From: JALEFZ01 sp039820545
GTDB lineage: Bacteria > Bacteroidota > Bacteroidia > J057
Length of the DNA stretch: 64,000 bases
Assembly (NCBI GenBank): GCA_039820545.1
Contig: JBCBPW010000002.1
Location: 144,582 to 208,581 of the forward strand
Reading direction: 5' to 3'
Positions within the stretch are counted from its first letter, which is position 1, and every line of letters begins with the position of its first letter. A program made the position numbers and the translations under genes. The notes beneath the pieces are model-generated. The model saw only the letters and a list, made by a program, of their open reading frames with translations. It did not search any database and was not told the origin of the DNA. Positions 26,944 to 35,514 of this stretch are shown piece by piece.

Positions 26944-28014
26944 CTATAGCCCCCTTTCGAATGCTGCCATTACTTCAACCAAACGCTGCACGCCTTCGAT
27001 GGGCATGGGGTTGTACAAGCTCGCCCGCATTCCTCCTACAGATCGATGCCCTTTGAGGAAGCGTAAACCTTCTTTTTCTGCGAATGCCAAGAACTGCTGA
27101 TCCTGCTCCTTTGTGGGAAGGGAAAAGCAGACATTCATTCTGGATCGGTGGGGATCTGAGACTGTGGCCTGGAAGTGAGGGGACGAATCTAGGTAATCAT
27201 ACAATAGGTGAGCTTTCTCTTGATTCATTTTCTCCATACGTGCTACCCCTCCCTGTGTCAAAGTCCAGTCAAATACCAGACCTGCCATATAAATTGCATA
27301 GGTTGGAGGTGTATTAAACATAGAGCCCTTCTCTACATGTGTTTGATAGTTGAGCATCTTAGGACAGACTGCAAGCGCATGACCGATGAGGTCCTTCCTA
27401 ATAATGATAATGGTTACACCAGAAGGACCGATATTTTTCTGTGCGCCTGCATAGATCACCCCAAACTGAGAGACATCGTAGCGCTCACTCAGGATATTAG
27501 AAGACATGTCGGCTACGAGCGGGATGGGAGAGTGGGGAAGCCTGGAGAAACGCGTACCAAAAATGGTATTGTTGGTTGTGATATGTAGATAGTCAGCATC
27601 CTGCGGGATCTGCGCATCTTCCCATTCAGGGATATAGGTGAAATTTTGATCCTTGGAAGAGGCCAAGACGGCGACGCTCCCATATCTTTCTGCCTCTGCA
27701 ATGGCCTTGGTAGACCATGAACCTGTATCGATATAAGCAGCTTTTTTCTTCCTAAATAGGTTCAATGGGATCATCCCAAACTGCTGAGATGCACCACCTT
27801 GTACGAAAAGCACCTCATATTCCTCTGGTATCTCCATCAATTGGATCAAGGAAGCTTTGGCTCTATCAATCACATCTTGAAAAATATCCGAGCGATGACT
27901 GACTTCCATCAGTGACATACCCGTTCCCTTGTAATCAAGAAATTCAGCTTGCGCTTGCTGCATGACAGGTGGAGGAAGTAAGGCAGGACCCGCGGAGAAA
28001 TTATAGATTTTCAT
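26944..28014 (-). CDS. serC: Phosphoserine aminotransferase
   Basis: 356 residues from the ATG at 28014 (MKIYNFSAGPALLPPPV); the longer open frame adds 42 unrelated residues. Transfers the amino group of glutamate to 3-phosphohydroxypyruvate to give O-phosphoserine, and can serve pyridoxal phosphate synthesis. Family features: NFSAGPA at the start, GMSLMEVSHRS, FVQGGASQQF for phosphate binding of PLP, DTGSWSTKAI, and YAGAQKNIGPSG with the Schiff-base Lys near residue 193. The C-terminal FLKGHRSVGGMRASLYN is complete. serA and serB were not identified in the window; the 2-hydroxyacid dehydrogenase at 57.3 kb looks like a lactate-type enzyme instead. Confidence 0.97.
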   Translation of the reverse strand: MKIYNFSAGPALLPPPVMQQAQAEFLDYKGTGMSLMEVSHRSDIFQDVIDRAKASLIQLMEIPEEYEVLFVQGGASQQFGMIPLNLFRKKKAAYIDTGSWSTKAIAEAERYGSVAVLASSKDQNFTYIPEWEDAQIPQDADYLHITTNNTIFGTRFSRLPHSPIPLVADMSSNILSERYDVSQFGVIYAGAQKNIGPSGVTIIIIRKDLIGHALAVCPKMLNYQTHVEKGSMFNTPPTYAIYMAGLVFDWTLTQGGVARMEKMNQEKAHLLYDYLDSSPHFQATVSDPHRSRMNVCFSLPTKEQDQQFLAFAEKEGLRFLKGHRSVGGMRASLYNPMPIEGVQRLVEVMAAFERGL

Positions 28015-28084
28015 GTGTGGAGAGATGGAGAATATATCAGGAGAAACAGGAAGAAAATGCGTGCAATGGTAGGCTTGAAAAGCT

Positions 28085-28261
28085 TTACTGTTCTTCTTTG
28101 CGACGCTTGAGCATATTTTCGATGGAGAATACAGCCGCAAATACAGCTAGGACTACAAGCCCTTTGGCGATGGGATCAAGCGGAAGTGCGATCGGTTCAG
28201 GTCCGAAAGCGACTACTAGGGAAATAATAACTGCGATGATGGTGGAGATATACTTTTTCAT
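28085..28261 (-). CDS. Small membrane protein, 58 residues
   Basis: A short minus-strand frame from ATG 28261 to TAA 28085. It begins MKKYISTIIAVIISLVVAFG, has a second hydrophobic stretch (IAKGLVVLAVFAAVFSIENM) and ends in the basic tail LKRRKEEQ. Two membrane helices joined by a short Pro-rich loop (PEPIALPLDP) fit a hairpin with both ends in the cytoplasm. I do not recognise a family. It lies between endonuclease V and serC on the same strand, 70 bp upstream of serC, so co-transcription with serC is plausible. Protein-like composition and the positive-inside tail support it as a real gene. Confidence 0.68.
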   Translation of the reverse strand: MKKYISTIIAVIISLVVAFGPEPIALPLDPIAKGLVVLAVFAAVFSIENMLKRRKEEQ

Positions 28262-28389
28262 TGTCTACAGATTCAGGAGAAAACACCTCATTTCTAGTAA
28301 AAAAAGGAAAAAATATCGTGGAAGAGAAAATAGATGGGAGGGGACGAGGTATTCAAGGAGAAAGACATCTATTTCATTTGGTATGCACT

Positions 28390-28893
28390 TCAAGTCCAGT
28401 CTTTACTCAATTGATCTGTGAGTTTGAGTAGCGTCGGAAAGCGGTAGGGGCCTGCCATGTCACGGATACAGCCTACGGCCATGGACAAATCGATTCCCGC
28501 AGATGTCACATAGAGGGGTACTTGACTATCTCCTCTGAGCAGGAGCTCGCAAAGTAGGTGTGGCTCTCCATAAGGGGTTTTGGCTACACCTATGATGGGA
28601 ATGAATTCACGATAGTATTGATACAAATGCCCACCCAAGCCTGGATTTTTCTCTCCATTGAGCCATACGAAACCGTCGACCACAATACAATCAATTTCCT
28701 CTTCGATCTGCGCCATGGTCTCTATCAAGCAGGGCATCTCTCGCTTGTAAAAAGCGCCAGGCTCGTAGGGCGCCACCTCTGCGATGCGATGTTGATAGGT
28801 TCTGTACGGACGGTCTGCCGACCATCGGTCGATGACAACCGCAGCAGCATGTGCTTCATTTTCTCGATAGTGCACGTCGAGTAGGACAATCAT
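28390..28893 (-). CDS. nfi: Endonuclease V family protein (short form)
   Basis: 167 residues, shorter than the ~223 of E. coli Nfi. Endonuclease V nicks DNA, or in some lineages RNA, one nucleotide 3' of deoxyinosine/inosine. The key acidic residues appear in order: Asp6 in MIVLLDVHY, Glu52 in the PGAFYKREMPCL block, and Asp73 in CIVVDGFVWL. The core LGGHLYQYY then IPIIGVAKTPY matches the family pattern of conserved His/Gly and GVAK. The wedge motif region around PYEPG (PYxPG) is also present. The shortened C-terminus means activity should not be assumed. It is divergent from the small unknown gene at 29323. Confidence 0.85.
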   Translation of the reverse strand: MIVLLDVHYRENEAHAAAVVIDRWSADRPYRTYQHRIAEVAPYEPGAFYKREMPCLIETMAQIEEEIDCIVVDGFVWLNGEKNPGLGGHLYQYYREFIPIIGVAKTPYGEPHLLCELLLRGDSQVPLYVTSAGIDLSMAVGCIRDMAGPYRFPTLLKLTDQLSKDWT

Positions 28894-29322
28894 AAAATGA
28901 TGAATTTCAATGGCTCAGGTATATGGAGCGAGAATTGTGGCCCGAGGATTTGGTAAAATTCCCTTTTTCCACAGAAAAATCTAATGCTTACCCTCCTAAT
29001 ATTAGGTAAGTGTATACCTAAGCCTAGGTATTTTTTCATATGTTTTCCGTTTTTGCTGGCTATTTATATCCATTCTAAATAAAAAAGTGTTTCTTGTACC
29101 TGTGGTTCAAGATCTTTGGTAACGTCTATGAGAATTTCAGATTGAATTTGTGTTGGAGTGATGGACGAAATGAAGTCTCTGCTCGCTTCCAATCCATGAG
29201 GATTCTACCGATGTTCTCATACGTTGACAAATGAAATCCTGACTACGTGGAATGTAAATATTTAATAATCTATATATATCATTTGTCTTTATAATTACAA
29301 GCTAAACCTAACCTAATGTGAT
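28894..29322. other. Divergent intergenic region with hairpins
   Basis: 429 bp between divergent endonuclease V and the 114-residue unknown gene. No open frame of note. It contains two adjacent inverted repeats at 28987-29036; the second has a T-run like a plus-strand terminator. Confidence 0.5.
28987..29036 (+). repeat. Two adjacent inverted repeats, the second terminator-like
   Basis: The first (28987-29010) has outer arms CTTACC/GGTAAG around the palindrome CCTAATATTAGG. The second (29014-29031) pairs ATACCTA with TAGGTAT across a 4-base loop and runs into TTTTTT. No plus-strand gene precedes it, so an attenuator, a short RNA or a protein-binding site are all possible. Confidence 0.45.
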
Positions 29323-29667
29323 ATGAATAACTTTCCCAATGCCAAATTACCCTTCGAGACGCTCTGCGAAGAAAAAGAGTTAAAGATCGTTTATTGTTAT
29401 AAATGCCAAGCCTTCCATGTTACCTATGGAGGCATTAAGCTGGATTTATACAAACCTGCCCTGGAGCAGTTAATTCTTACATTGACAGAGAAGAAGGAAT
29501 ACTATGAAACGCTGGATGATGGTTATGTACGGACCATTAAAGTAAAAACCAACAGCAATGGAATCTCATTGTTGATGGACCTACTCGAAGTGGAGTATTT
29601 CCTCAAGATGCTACGTAAAGCATTCTGGAAGTTTGAGGCAAACTATTGGGGCGTCTCTCTGAATTAG
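29323..29667 (+). CDS. Small cytoplasmic protein with a CxxC motif, unknown
   Basis: 114 residues with no signal peptide or membrane helix. Near residue 25 it has VYCYKCQAFHVTYGG, a single CxxC that could be half of a metal site or a redox pair; no further cysteine pair is present apart from the Cys in the N-terminal LCEEKELK. The middle is beta-strand-like (GYVRTIKVKTNSNG) and the C-terminus helical (LLMDLLEVEYFLKMLRKAFW). Short Bacteroidota proteins with a similar single CxxC layout exist, but I cannot name the family with confidence. Monocistronic with a strong terminator downstream. Confidence 0.75.
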   Translation: MNNFPNAKLPFETLCEEKELKIVYCYKCQAFHVTYGGIKLDLYKPALEQLILTLTEKKEYYETLDDGYVRTIKVKTNSNGISLLMDLLEVEYFLKMLRKAFWKFEANYWGVSLN

Positions 29668-29727
29668 AGAAAGAGATTTATTTCAAGTATACAATGGGGG
29701 ATTCTAATGATTGTCTAGAGTCCTCAT

Positions 29728-29774
29728 GAAACAAAGAAGGTGATGAAGCAAGCGCTCATCACCTTCTTTGTTTC
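29728..29774. terminator. Long bidirectional terminator hairpin
   Basis: Two perfect 19-base arms (29728-29746 and 29756-29774) with a 9-base loop between convergent stops. The arm ends are T-rich on both strands (CTTTGTTTCTATT on plus). It should serve both the CxxC protein gene and the GH31 gene. Confidence 0.82.
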
Positions 29775-29801
29775 TATTACTAGTATGGTAGGCTGTATGT
29801 T

Positions 29802-32243
29802 TTAGCCCAATTGAAGCTCTCCAAAGTCCCTCGGAACCTTGATCTCCAGTATCGTTCCTCTCCTGTAATAGCTCACAGGCTTGCCATCCACCAGACAGCG
29901 ACTCACCCGCTTGTGAATCCCATGCAACACGATTTTATAGGTCTCATACGTAGGGATAAAGTGCCCTTCGTGCTGTTGGGTAAGCTCCAGGTTACGTCCA
30001 TCTCCCTTGAGGGTAAATGTCGTGAGGCGATAGCAATCCCCTTCATATTCATAGCCATCTCCCTCATCCTGATACCATACACTTTCCAACGTTCCTTCTG
30101 TATAGTAGGCATGAACTTCATGCTGTTGGATTTTCTTTTCTCCCACATACTGCATGACAGGGGCAAGCGGAATGACTGCTCCTCCCTTGACAAATATAGG
30201 TACCGACTCCAGTGGTGCTGCTATATAAAATTCCTTTCCTCCTTGGTATTCTTTCTCATCACGGAAATCGTACCAGTGACCTTGGGGAAGATACAACCCA
30301 CGACTCGTCGCGCCTTGTTCGGACACAGGGACAGCTACGAGATTATCCCCCACCATAAATTCTTCCATACGATGTAGCGTCTCCGCATCTTCCTGATACA
30401 TGAAAGACATCGGACGAAGGACAGGTGTGCCTTTGGTGACATTTTGCCAGAAGGCCGTGTACAGCACAGGCAGCAAACGGTAACGCAGCTCGATGGCCTT
30501 GCGAGACATGCTCGTGTAGGGCTCACCAAAGGACCAAGGTTCTTGGTCGCGATTGAAGGTCTCCATGTTGCGGGCGACCGCCTCCTCATCGATGGCAGAG
30601 TCACCTGTATCGTTGTATCCGATGGAGTGGACACGATATAGAGGATGGAAGATCGCCAACTGCATCCAGCGCACGAAGAGTTCCCCGTCAGGTTGGTCAT
30701 TGAAACCTCCTACGTCAGAGCCACAGAATGAAAATCCAGAGACGCTCAAACGCTGACACTGTGTGCTGGCAAGCAAGAGGTGCTCCCATGAGGCTACATT
30801 GTCTCCCGTCCATACAGAAGCATATCGCTGGCCACCTGCATATGAGGCACGGGTGATCAGGAAGGGTCTATTGGGATACAAGTATTCTTTGATGCCGTCA
30901 AAGCTGGCGCGAGACATCTGCATTCCATAGATATTGTGACCCTGGGCGTGACTGGCTCCGATCCCTTCATAGTCAAATCGGACGTCTTCGGGCAGGGTTT
31001 TGCTCTCTACTTCGAAGACCGCAGGCTCATTCATATCATTCCAAAAGGCATGAACGCCCATCTTCCGGATCAGGTCTTTGTAAAGTGTGCCCCACCATTC
31101 CCTCACGTCAGGTTTCGTATAATCGGGAAAAACACAGGGACCTGGCCACACATTTCCTTTTGCATACGTGCCATCGGGATTCTTGAGGTAGGCATCTTTT
31201 TCCAGCCCTTCTTTGAATACATCATATTCCAAGTCGACCTTAATCCCAGGATCAATCATGACGATAGTTTTGAAGCCATCCTCATTGAGCTCGCGGATCA
31301 TGCGCGCAGGATCAGGGAAGTATTCTTTGTTCCAGGTGAAACATCTGTATCCATCCATGTAGTCGATGTCTAGGTAGATGGCATCACAAGGAATATTTCT
31401 TTCTCGAAAATTGGCTGCGATATCTTTGACGACAGATTCGGGGAAATAGCTCCATTTGCACTGGTGAAATCCGAGGGTCCACAAAGGAGGCAGCTCAGGT
31501 CTTCCTGTAAGTTGAGCATATCTTTCGGCTACAGACATCAGCTGAGGACCATGAATATAGTAGTAATTCATCTCCCCATGATGGGCCCAGAAGGAAGTTG
31601 CATCCTCTCTCTCCCGAGCAAAGTCAAAGAGGGTTCGGTTGGGGTTGTCGAAGAAGAGACCGTAGGCCTGCCCATGATGCAATCCATAATAAAACGGAAT
31701 GCTGCGATATAGAGGGTCTGTGTCAGGACCGTAGCCAAAACAATCTGTATTCCAGTTTTGGAGACGCATGCCTCGGAGGTTCAGGTGACAGCTTTTGTCT
31801 CCCAAGCCAAAGTAATGCTCCTCTTCTTGAGCCACCTTACTCATCATGACGATGGCACCTCCATGCTCATAATCTTCCCAATGGAAGCCTTTATCGTCTT
31901 GCAAAATGACCTTTCCTTTCAAGTCTAGCATAGTAGTATGCAAGCCATTTTTGGTCATTCGGCACTCGACTGCTGCAGTCTTTATGGATACATAGTTTTT
32001 TCTTTCTACAATCTGCAATTTGGATACCGCAGGGCTGAAGTCGGGTGCGATTGCATAGGAAAAATCTTGTAGGAAATAACCTTCAGGAGCAAAGCGAAAG
32101 CGAAAAATCTCGTCTGTCAGTACGTATACATTGAGCAGCAAGCCATTGTCACAGCGAAAAGTGATGACATGATCTTGTTTGGTGTACGAGAGGAGCTGAC
32201 CAGGAAAAAGTTCGCGTGTATGGACAACTGGCTCTTGATTCAT
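29802..32243 (-). CDS. Glycoside hydrolase family 31, alpha-glucosidase-like
   Basis: 813 residues. A beta-sandwich N-terminal domain (galactose-mutarotase-like, ~30-235) includes EHYFGLGDKSCHLNLRG and PFYYGLHHG. The (beta/alpha)8 catalytic domain runs ~240-600: PPLWTLGFHQCKWSYFP, YLDIDYMDGY, and FWNDMNEPAVF with the nucleophile Asp near residue 400. The acid/base Asp is in SVWTGDN near 478. C-terminal beta domains carry the DUF5110-type region (VKGGAVIPLAPVMQYV). It cleaves alpha-glucosidic bonds with retention. There is no signal peptide or lipobox, so it should be cytoplasmic and act on imported oligosaccharides. No SusC/D pair or other glycosidase is close, so the exact substrate is open. 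Confidence 0.93.
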   Translation of the reverse strand: MNQEPVVHTRELFPGQLLSYTKQDHVITFRCDNGLLLNVYVLTDEIFRFRFAPEGYFLQDFSYAIAPDFSPAVSKLQIVERKNYVSIKTAAVECRMTKNGLHTTMLDLKGKVILQDDKGFHWEDYEHGGAIVMMSKVAQEEEHYFGLGDKSCHLNLRGMRLQNWNTDCFGYGPDTDPLYRSIPFYYGLHHGQAYGLFFDNPNRTLFDFAREREDATSFWAHHGEMNYYYIHGPQLMSVAERYAQLTGRPELPPLWTLGFHQCKWSYFPESVVKDIAANFRERNIPCDAIYLDIDYMDGYRCFTWNKEYFPDPARMIRELNEDGFKTIVMIDPGIKVDLEYDVFKEGLEKDAYLKNPDGTYAKGNVWPGPCVFPDYTKPDVREWWGTLYKDLIRKMGVHAFWNDMNEPAVFEVESKTLPEDVRFDYEGIGASHAQGHNIYGMQMSRASFDGIKEYLYPNRPFLITRASYAGGQRYASVWTGDNVASWEHLLLASTQCQRLSVSGFSFCGSDVGGFNDQPDGELFVRWMQLAIFHPLYRVHSIGYNDTGDSAIDEEAVARNMETFNRDQEPWSFGEPYTSMSRKAIELRYRLLPVLYTAFWQNVTKGTPVLRPMSFMYQEDAETLHRMEEFMVGDNLVAVPVSEQGATSRGLYLPQGHWYDFRDEKEYQGGKEFYIAAPLESVPIFVKGGAVIPLAPVMQYVGEKKIQQHEVHAYYTEGTLESVWYQDEGDGYEYEGDCYRLTTFTLKGDGRNLELTQQHEGHFIPTYETYKIVLHGIHKRVSRCLVDGKPVSYYRRGTILEIKVPRDFGELQLG

Positions 32244-32952
32244 ATGGTTAGTGGATATTTTGGATCTTGGGTGAATGTATGAAAGTTATAGGAGCATCTC
32301 GGAGCCTGTCAAGGAAATATGCGTGCATGCTCATTTTTCGATGTGTAACCTGTCACAAGCTATGCCAAATTCCTAATTTTTAAACATAATTTTCCTTCTT
32401 TCATAAGGAAAAGCTCGCATCTGTGTAGATATGTCAAGGAAATAAGAAAAATGTCAGAATTAACCTAAATATTTCCTGTTAGATGATGCTGGCAGACGGT
32501 TTTTTCTTGGGTTGACTTGTAGGCGCTGATAAAGAGGAGGATATTTTTGGGCCTACCTGCTGAAATGGGGGTTTGTATAAAAAAAGGAGGTACAGACATG
32601 CTATGTACTGTACCTCTGCTTTCCTCAAAAATTGCTATATAAATACTAACTACTATTTAAAGTTTGCGAATTATACGATAGAAATCAAGTGTTTATCTAT
32701 CTGAATATCAGGTGATTTTCTACGAAATCGATTACGTAAACGGTTTCGGTATATATAAAAAGTGAAATATTTTTTTGGAATGATCAGATTTTGTAAAAAA
32801 TCTAAAGAAAAAGGGGTTGAACAGCTTTTTTTGATGTCGGATGCATACAGAAAATCCTAAGAAAGGTGGTAGATGCATTGCGCGGGTTCAGAGAAATACG
32901 CTAAAAAAAGAAGGCATGGGCATGCTAATGAAGAAATCCTTTAATTCGGGCT
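32244..32952. other. Long divergent AT-rich intergenic region
   Basis: 709 bp between the divergent GH31 and outer-membrane-barrel genes. No convincing open frame. It contains a minus-strand terminator-like hairpin at 32577-32616 and, at 32736-32742, a GTAAACG element like those at 17.4 kb, within ACGTAAACGGTTTCGGT. Confidence 0.5.
32577..32616 (-). terminator. Orphan minus-strand terminator-like hairpin
   Basis: On the minus strand GAGGTACAG and CTGTACCTC form a 9-bp stem with a 12-base loop, followed by C and seven T. No minus-strand gene lies upstream of it; the nearest sequence to the right is the start of the plus-strand barrel gene. Confidence 0.6.
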
Positions 32953-34371
32953 ATGAAACACCTTCTACTTTTTTGGTCCCTCATCACGGGCTTTTCCTTC
33001 ATCCAGGCTCAGGATACCTTGCCCAACTCAGACACGACGCAGTTTACTTTTCAGTTATTACCCGTCATCCAATCTGATCCTTCTCCACATCTCATCCTTC
33101 ATCCTTCACTCTGGTGGAATGGTTTCAGTGGGGCACAAGCAGGATTGGGTGCTTATGTGCAAAAGGAACCTTTCGATTTGTATGGGATGGTAAGATACGG
33201 GACAGGGATAGGTGTTAATTCTGCCATTGTACCTGATTTTGATGCATTTGCTGATAGCTTTCAGCGTGTCAATTATTTGGTCCGTGCCCGATGGCATAAA
33301 GACTTAACTACGCTTCCCTTTTGGAAAGCGGTCACCAACGTGGCGCTTGTCGCTGAGAGTCAAAGCAAGGATGGCCTCAATCGCCATGCATTAAATCTAG
33401 ACATGGATATTTTGGGTATGAGGGAGAATAAAAGAAAAAAAGAACGCGGAAAGGAAGATCCTCGCTGGCGAATCAAAAGTCCAGGTCTTCGAATTGTCTA
33501 TCAGAAAATGCCTATGGACTATTTCCGTAACTACCTCAACTTTCCTGATCAGTGGTCAGCAGAGAAGCGAAATGTATTTACTGAGCTGAAATTTCGGCTT
33601 ACTTCCTATCCCTTGCGCAAGCGTGAGTATGCAGGGAGAAAGTTTGACATCACGCAGGTATTTTCTACTAAGCTGAGATCTAGTCTCCCTGGCAGTGCGC
33701 ATGACTATGGCTGGTTGGAGGCAACCTATGCCTACTACGTGAATTGGAAGTCATTGAGATTGGATCTGTCAGCCTTCGGGCGCATGGGATGGGGGAGAGC
33801 GCCGCTGGAGTCTGCCTTGTACCTTGCAGGTGGGAGTCCCGAAGAGATGTACGATCATCCTGGCCTAAACCGAGGAATTGCCACAGAAGCCCTGACGCAG
33901 AATGATATCGGGAGGCAAACGGCGCATTTACAATATGTCGGAGGACTGAATCTCAGAGGGTATAATGGCTATCGAGCGGAGCTGGAAAATTTTCAGCCTG
34001 AATGGTATGGAGATCACGGCCTTGCGACGCATGCAGAGATAGGGTGGGTCTCTCAAAAAGCAAGCAATGCTTCCTTATGGGGCCAAGGGACAACGTATGA
34101 ATATCGCTTATACGCCTTTTGGGATGGAGGAATGATAGGCAGGGGCAATGATACAGCCGCCATCCGTGACATCATATGGGGCAATTGGAGGATGGACGCA
34201 GGGGTGGGAGCGGAAGTTCGACTGCGTTTCTCTGGCGCTACCCCTTGGCCTAGGAATTCAGGACGCCCGCTGAGCTTGAGAGTAGATTTCCCCCTTTTCC
34301 TCAGTCGACCTCCCGCTACAGAGGATTTCTTCCAATTTCGGTGGCTGATTGGTCTGGGGACTACGCTATAA
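32953..34371 (+). CDS. Outer-membrane beta-barrel protein
   Basis: 472 residues. The signal peptide MKHLLLFWSLITGFSFIQAQ is cleaved near AQ-DTL. The rest is rich in alternating hydrophobic/aromatic beta strands separated by polar loops. It ends LIGLGTTL, with the final strand FFQFRWLIGLG preceding. The block YVGGLNLRGYNGYRAE resembles the LRGY/LRGF loop of surface-antigen (Omp85-like) barrels and of barrel domains fused to some Bacteroidota M1 peptidases. No POTRA domains or peptidase domain are present, so it would be a barrel only. A highly basic stretch (NKRKKERGKEDPRWR, near residue 160) may be a loop. Function unknown; outer-membrane location is well supported. Confidence 0.75.
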   Translation: MKHLLLFWSLITGFSFIQAQDTLPNSDTTQFTFQLLPVIQSDPSPHLILHPSLWWNGFSGAQAGLGAYVQKEPFDLYGMVRYGTGIGVNSAIVPDFDAFADSFQRVNYLVRARWHKDLTTLPFWKAVTNVALVAESQSKDGLNRHALNLDMDILGMRENKRKKERGKEDPRWRIKSPGLRIVYQKMPMDYFRNYLNFPDQWSAEKRNVFTELKFRLTSYPLRKREYAGRKFDITQVFSTKLRSSLPGSAHDYGWLEATYAYYVNWKSLRLDLSAFGRMGWGRAPLESALYLAGGSPEEMYDHPGLNRGIATEALTQNDIGRQTAHLQYVGGLNLRGYNGYRAELENFQPEWYGDHGLATHAEIGWVSQKASNASLWGQGTTYEYRLYAFWDGGMIGRGNDTAAIRDIIWGNWRMDAGVGAEVRLRFSGATPWPRNSGRPLSLRVDFPLFLSRPPATEDFFQFRWLIGLGTTL

Positions 34372-34403
34372 AAAAGGAGCAGAATCTTTTTCATCCTGCT
34401 CCT
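34370..34403 (-). terminator. Terminator for asd on the minus strand
   Basis: AGGAGCAG/CTGCTCCT 8-bp stem, 13-base loop, followed by a T-run on the minus strand only (A-run 34370-34375 on plus). It lies about 125 bp beyond the asd stop and overlaps the end of the barrel gene. Confidence 0.65.
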
Positions 34404-34527
34404 AGCTAATGATATTTCGGGATGTGTAGATCGGAGTCTACGCATAGCGGGGAATGAGTATTTCCCTAACCTGCTTCACCATCTCGTTTGGTACGCATGT
34501 AGACCTTGGAGATTCTGTTCCACATAT

Positions 34528-35514
34528 TTATTCTACTGTAGTCTTAGCCAGTGCTTGGGCAATCTGCACCGCATTGGTAGCTGCTCCCTTGCGCAGATTG
34601 TCTGCCACAATCCACATATTTAGGCCATTTTCGATGGATTCATCGCGGCGTATACGCCCTACAAAGGTCTCATCTTTGCCATGGGCATTGCGTGGCATGG
34701 GATATACATTGTTGGCAGGGTCATCTTGTACGATGACATTGGGTGTATTTGCTAGCAGCGTACGGATGTCTGAGATTTCGAAGGGCTTGTGTGTTTCAAT
34801 ATTCACCGACTCCGAGTGCCCACCGTAGACAGGTACACGGACAGCCGTAGCTGTAATCCCAATGGAGTCGTCTCCGAGAATTTTACGCGTTTCGTGTACG
34901 AGTTTCAGTTCCTCCTTGGTGTAGCCATTGTCAAAGAAGATGTCACAATGCGGCAACACATTGAGGTCGATGGGGTGAGGATACACTTGGTTGGTGGCTT
35001 CGCCCTTACGTTCTTCGAGGAGCTGATCCCAGGCAGCTTTGCCAGTACCTGTCACGCTTTGATAGGTGGAGATCACAAGGCGTTTGAGGCCATATGTAGC
35101 GTGAATCGGGGCGAGGGCCATGACCATTTGTATAGTAGAGCAGTTGGGATTGGCGATCACTTTACTTCCCTGTACGGCATCCATATTGATCTCAGGCACG
35201 ACCAGAGGGGTATCAGGGTCCATGCGCCAGGCTGAGGAGTTGTCGATGACAGTGGTTCCTACGGCGGCGAACTGCGGGGCAAATTCCTTGCTCACGCTCC
35301 CTCCAGCTGAGAAAAGCGCGATATTAGGCTTCGCTGCTATCCCTGCTTCCATGCTCACGACGGTGTGTTTCTTTCCTTTGAACGTCACCTCAGCTCCGAC
35401 CGAACGTGCCGAAGCTACAGGAACCAACTCAGATACAGGAAAATCGCGTTCTTCGAGTACGCGCAACATTTCGGTGCCCACGAGACCAGTGACACCCACG
35501 ACAGCTACTTTCAT
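34528..35514 (-). CDS. asd: Aspartate-semialdehyde dehydrogenase
   Basis: 328 residues. NADPH-dependent reduction of aspartyl phosphate to aspartate semialdehyde, the branch point to lysine/diaminopimelate, methionine and threonine. The N-terminal nucleotide loop is VVGVTGLVGTEMLRVLEE. The catalytic Cys is in ANPNCSTIQMV, near residue 126. The dimerisation/substrate block STYQSVTGTGKAAWDQL follows, and the C-terminal NLRKGAATNAVQIAQAL is complete. VRVPVYGGHSESVNIE carries the substrate-binding His. Length and motifs fit the bacterial USG-1/asd2-like form. Monocistronic. Confidence 0.97.
   Translation of the reverse strand: MKVAVVGVTGLVGTEMLRVLEERDFPVSELVPVASARSVGAEVTFKGKKHTVVSMEAGIAAKPNIALFSAGGSVSKEFAPQFAAVGTTVIDNSSAWRMDPDTPLVVPEINMDAVQGSKVIANPNCSTIQMVMALAPIHATYGLKRLVISTYQSVTGTGKAAWDQLLEERKGEATNQVYPHPIDLNVLPHCDIFFDNGYTKEELKLVHETRKILGDDSIGITATAVRVPVYGGHSESVNIETHKPFEISDIRTLLANTPNVIVQDDPANNVYPMPRNAHGKDETFVGRIRRDESIENGLNMWIVADNLRKGAATNAVQIAQALAKTTVE

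Noticed and set aside
32731..32755. LacI-type operator (ACGTAAACGGTTTCGGT) for the GH31 gene
   Set aside because: About 490 bp from the gene start, imperfect symmetry, no LacI regulator nearby. Kept only as a motif note under the GTAAACG finding.
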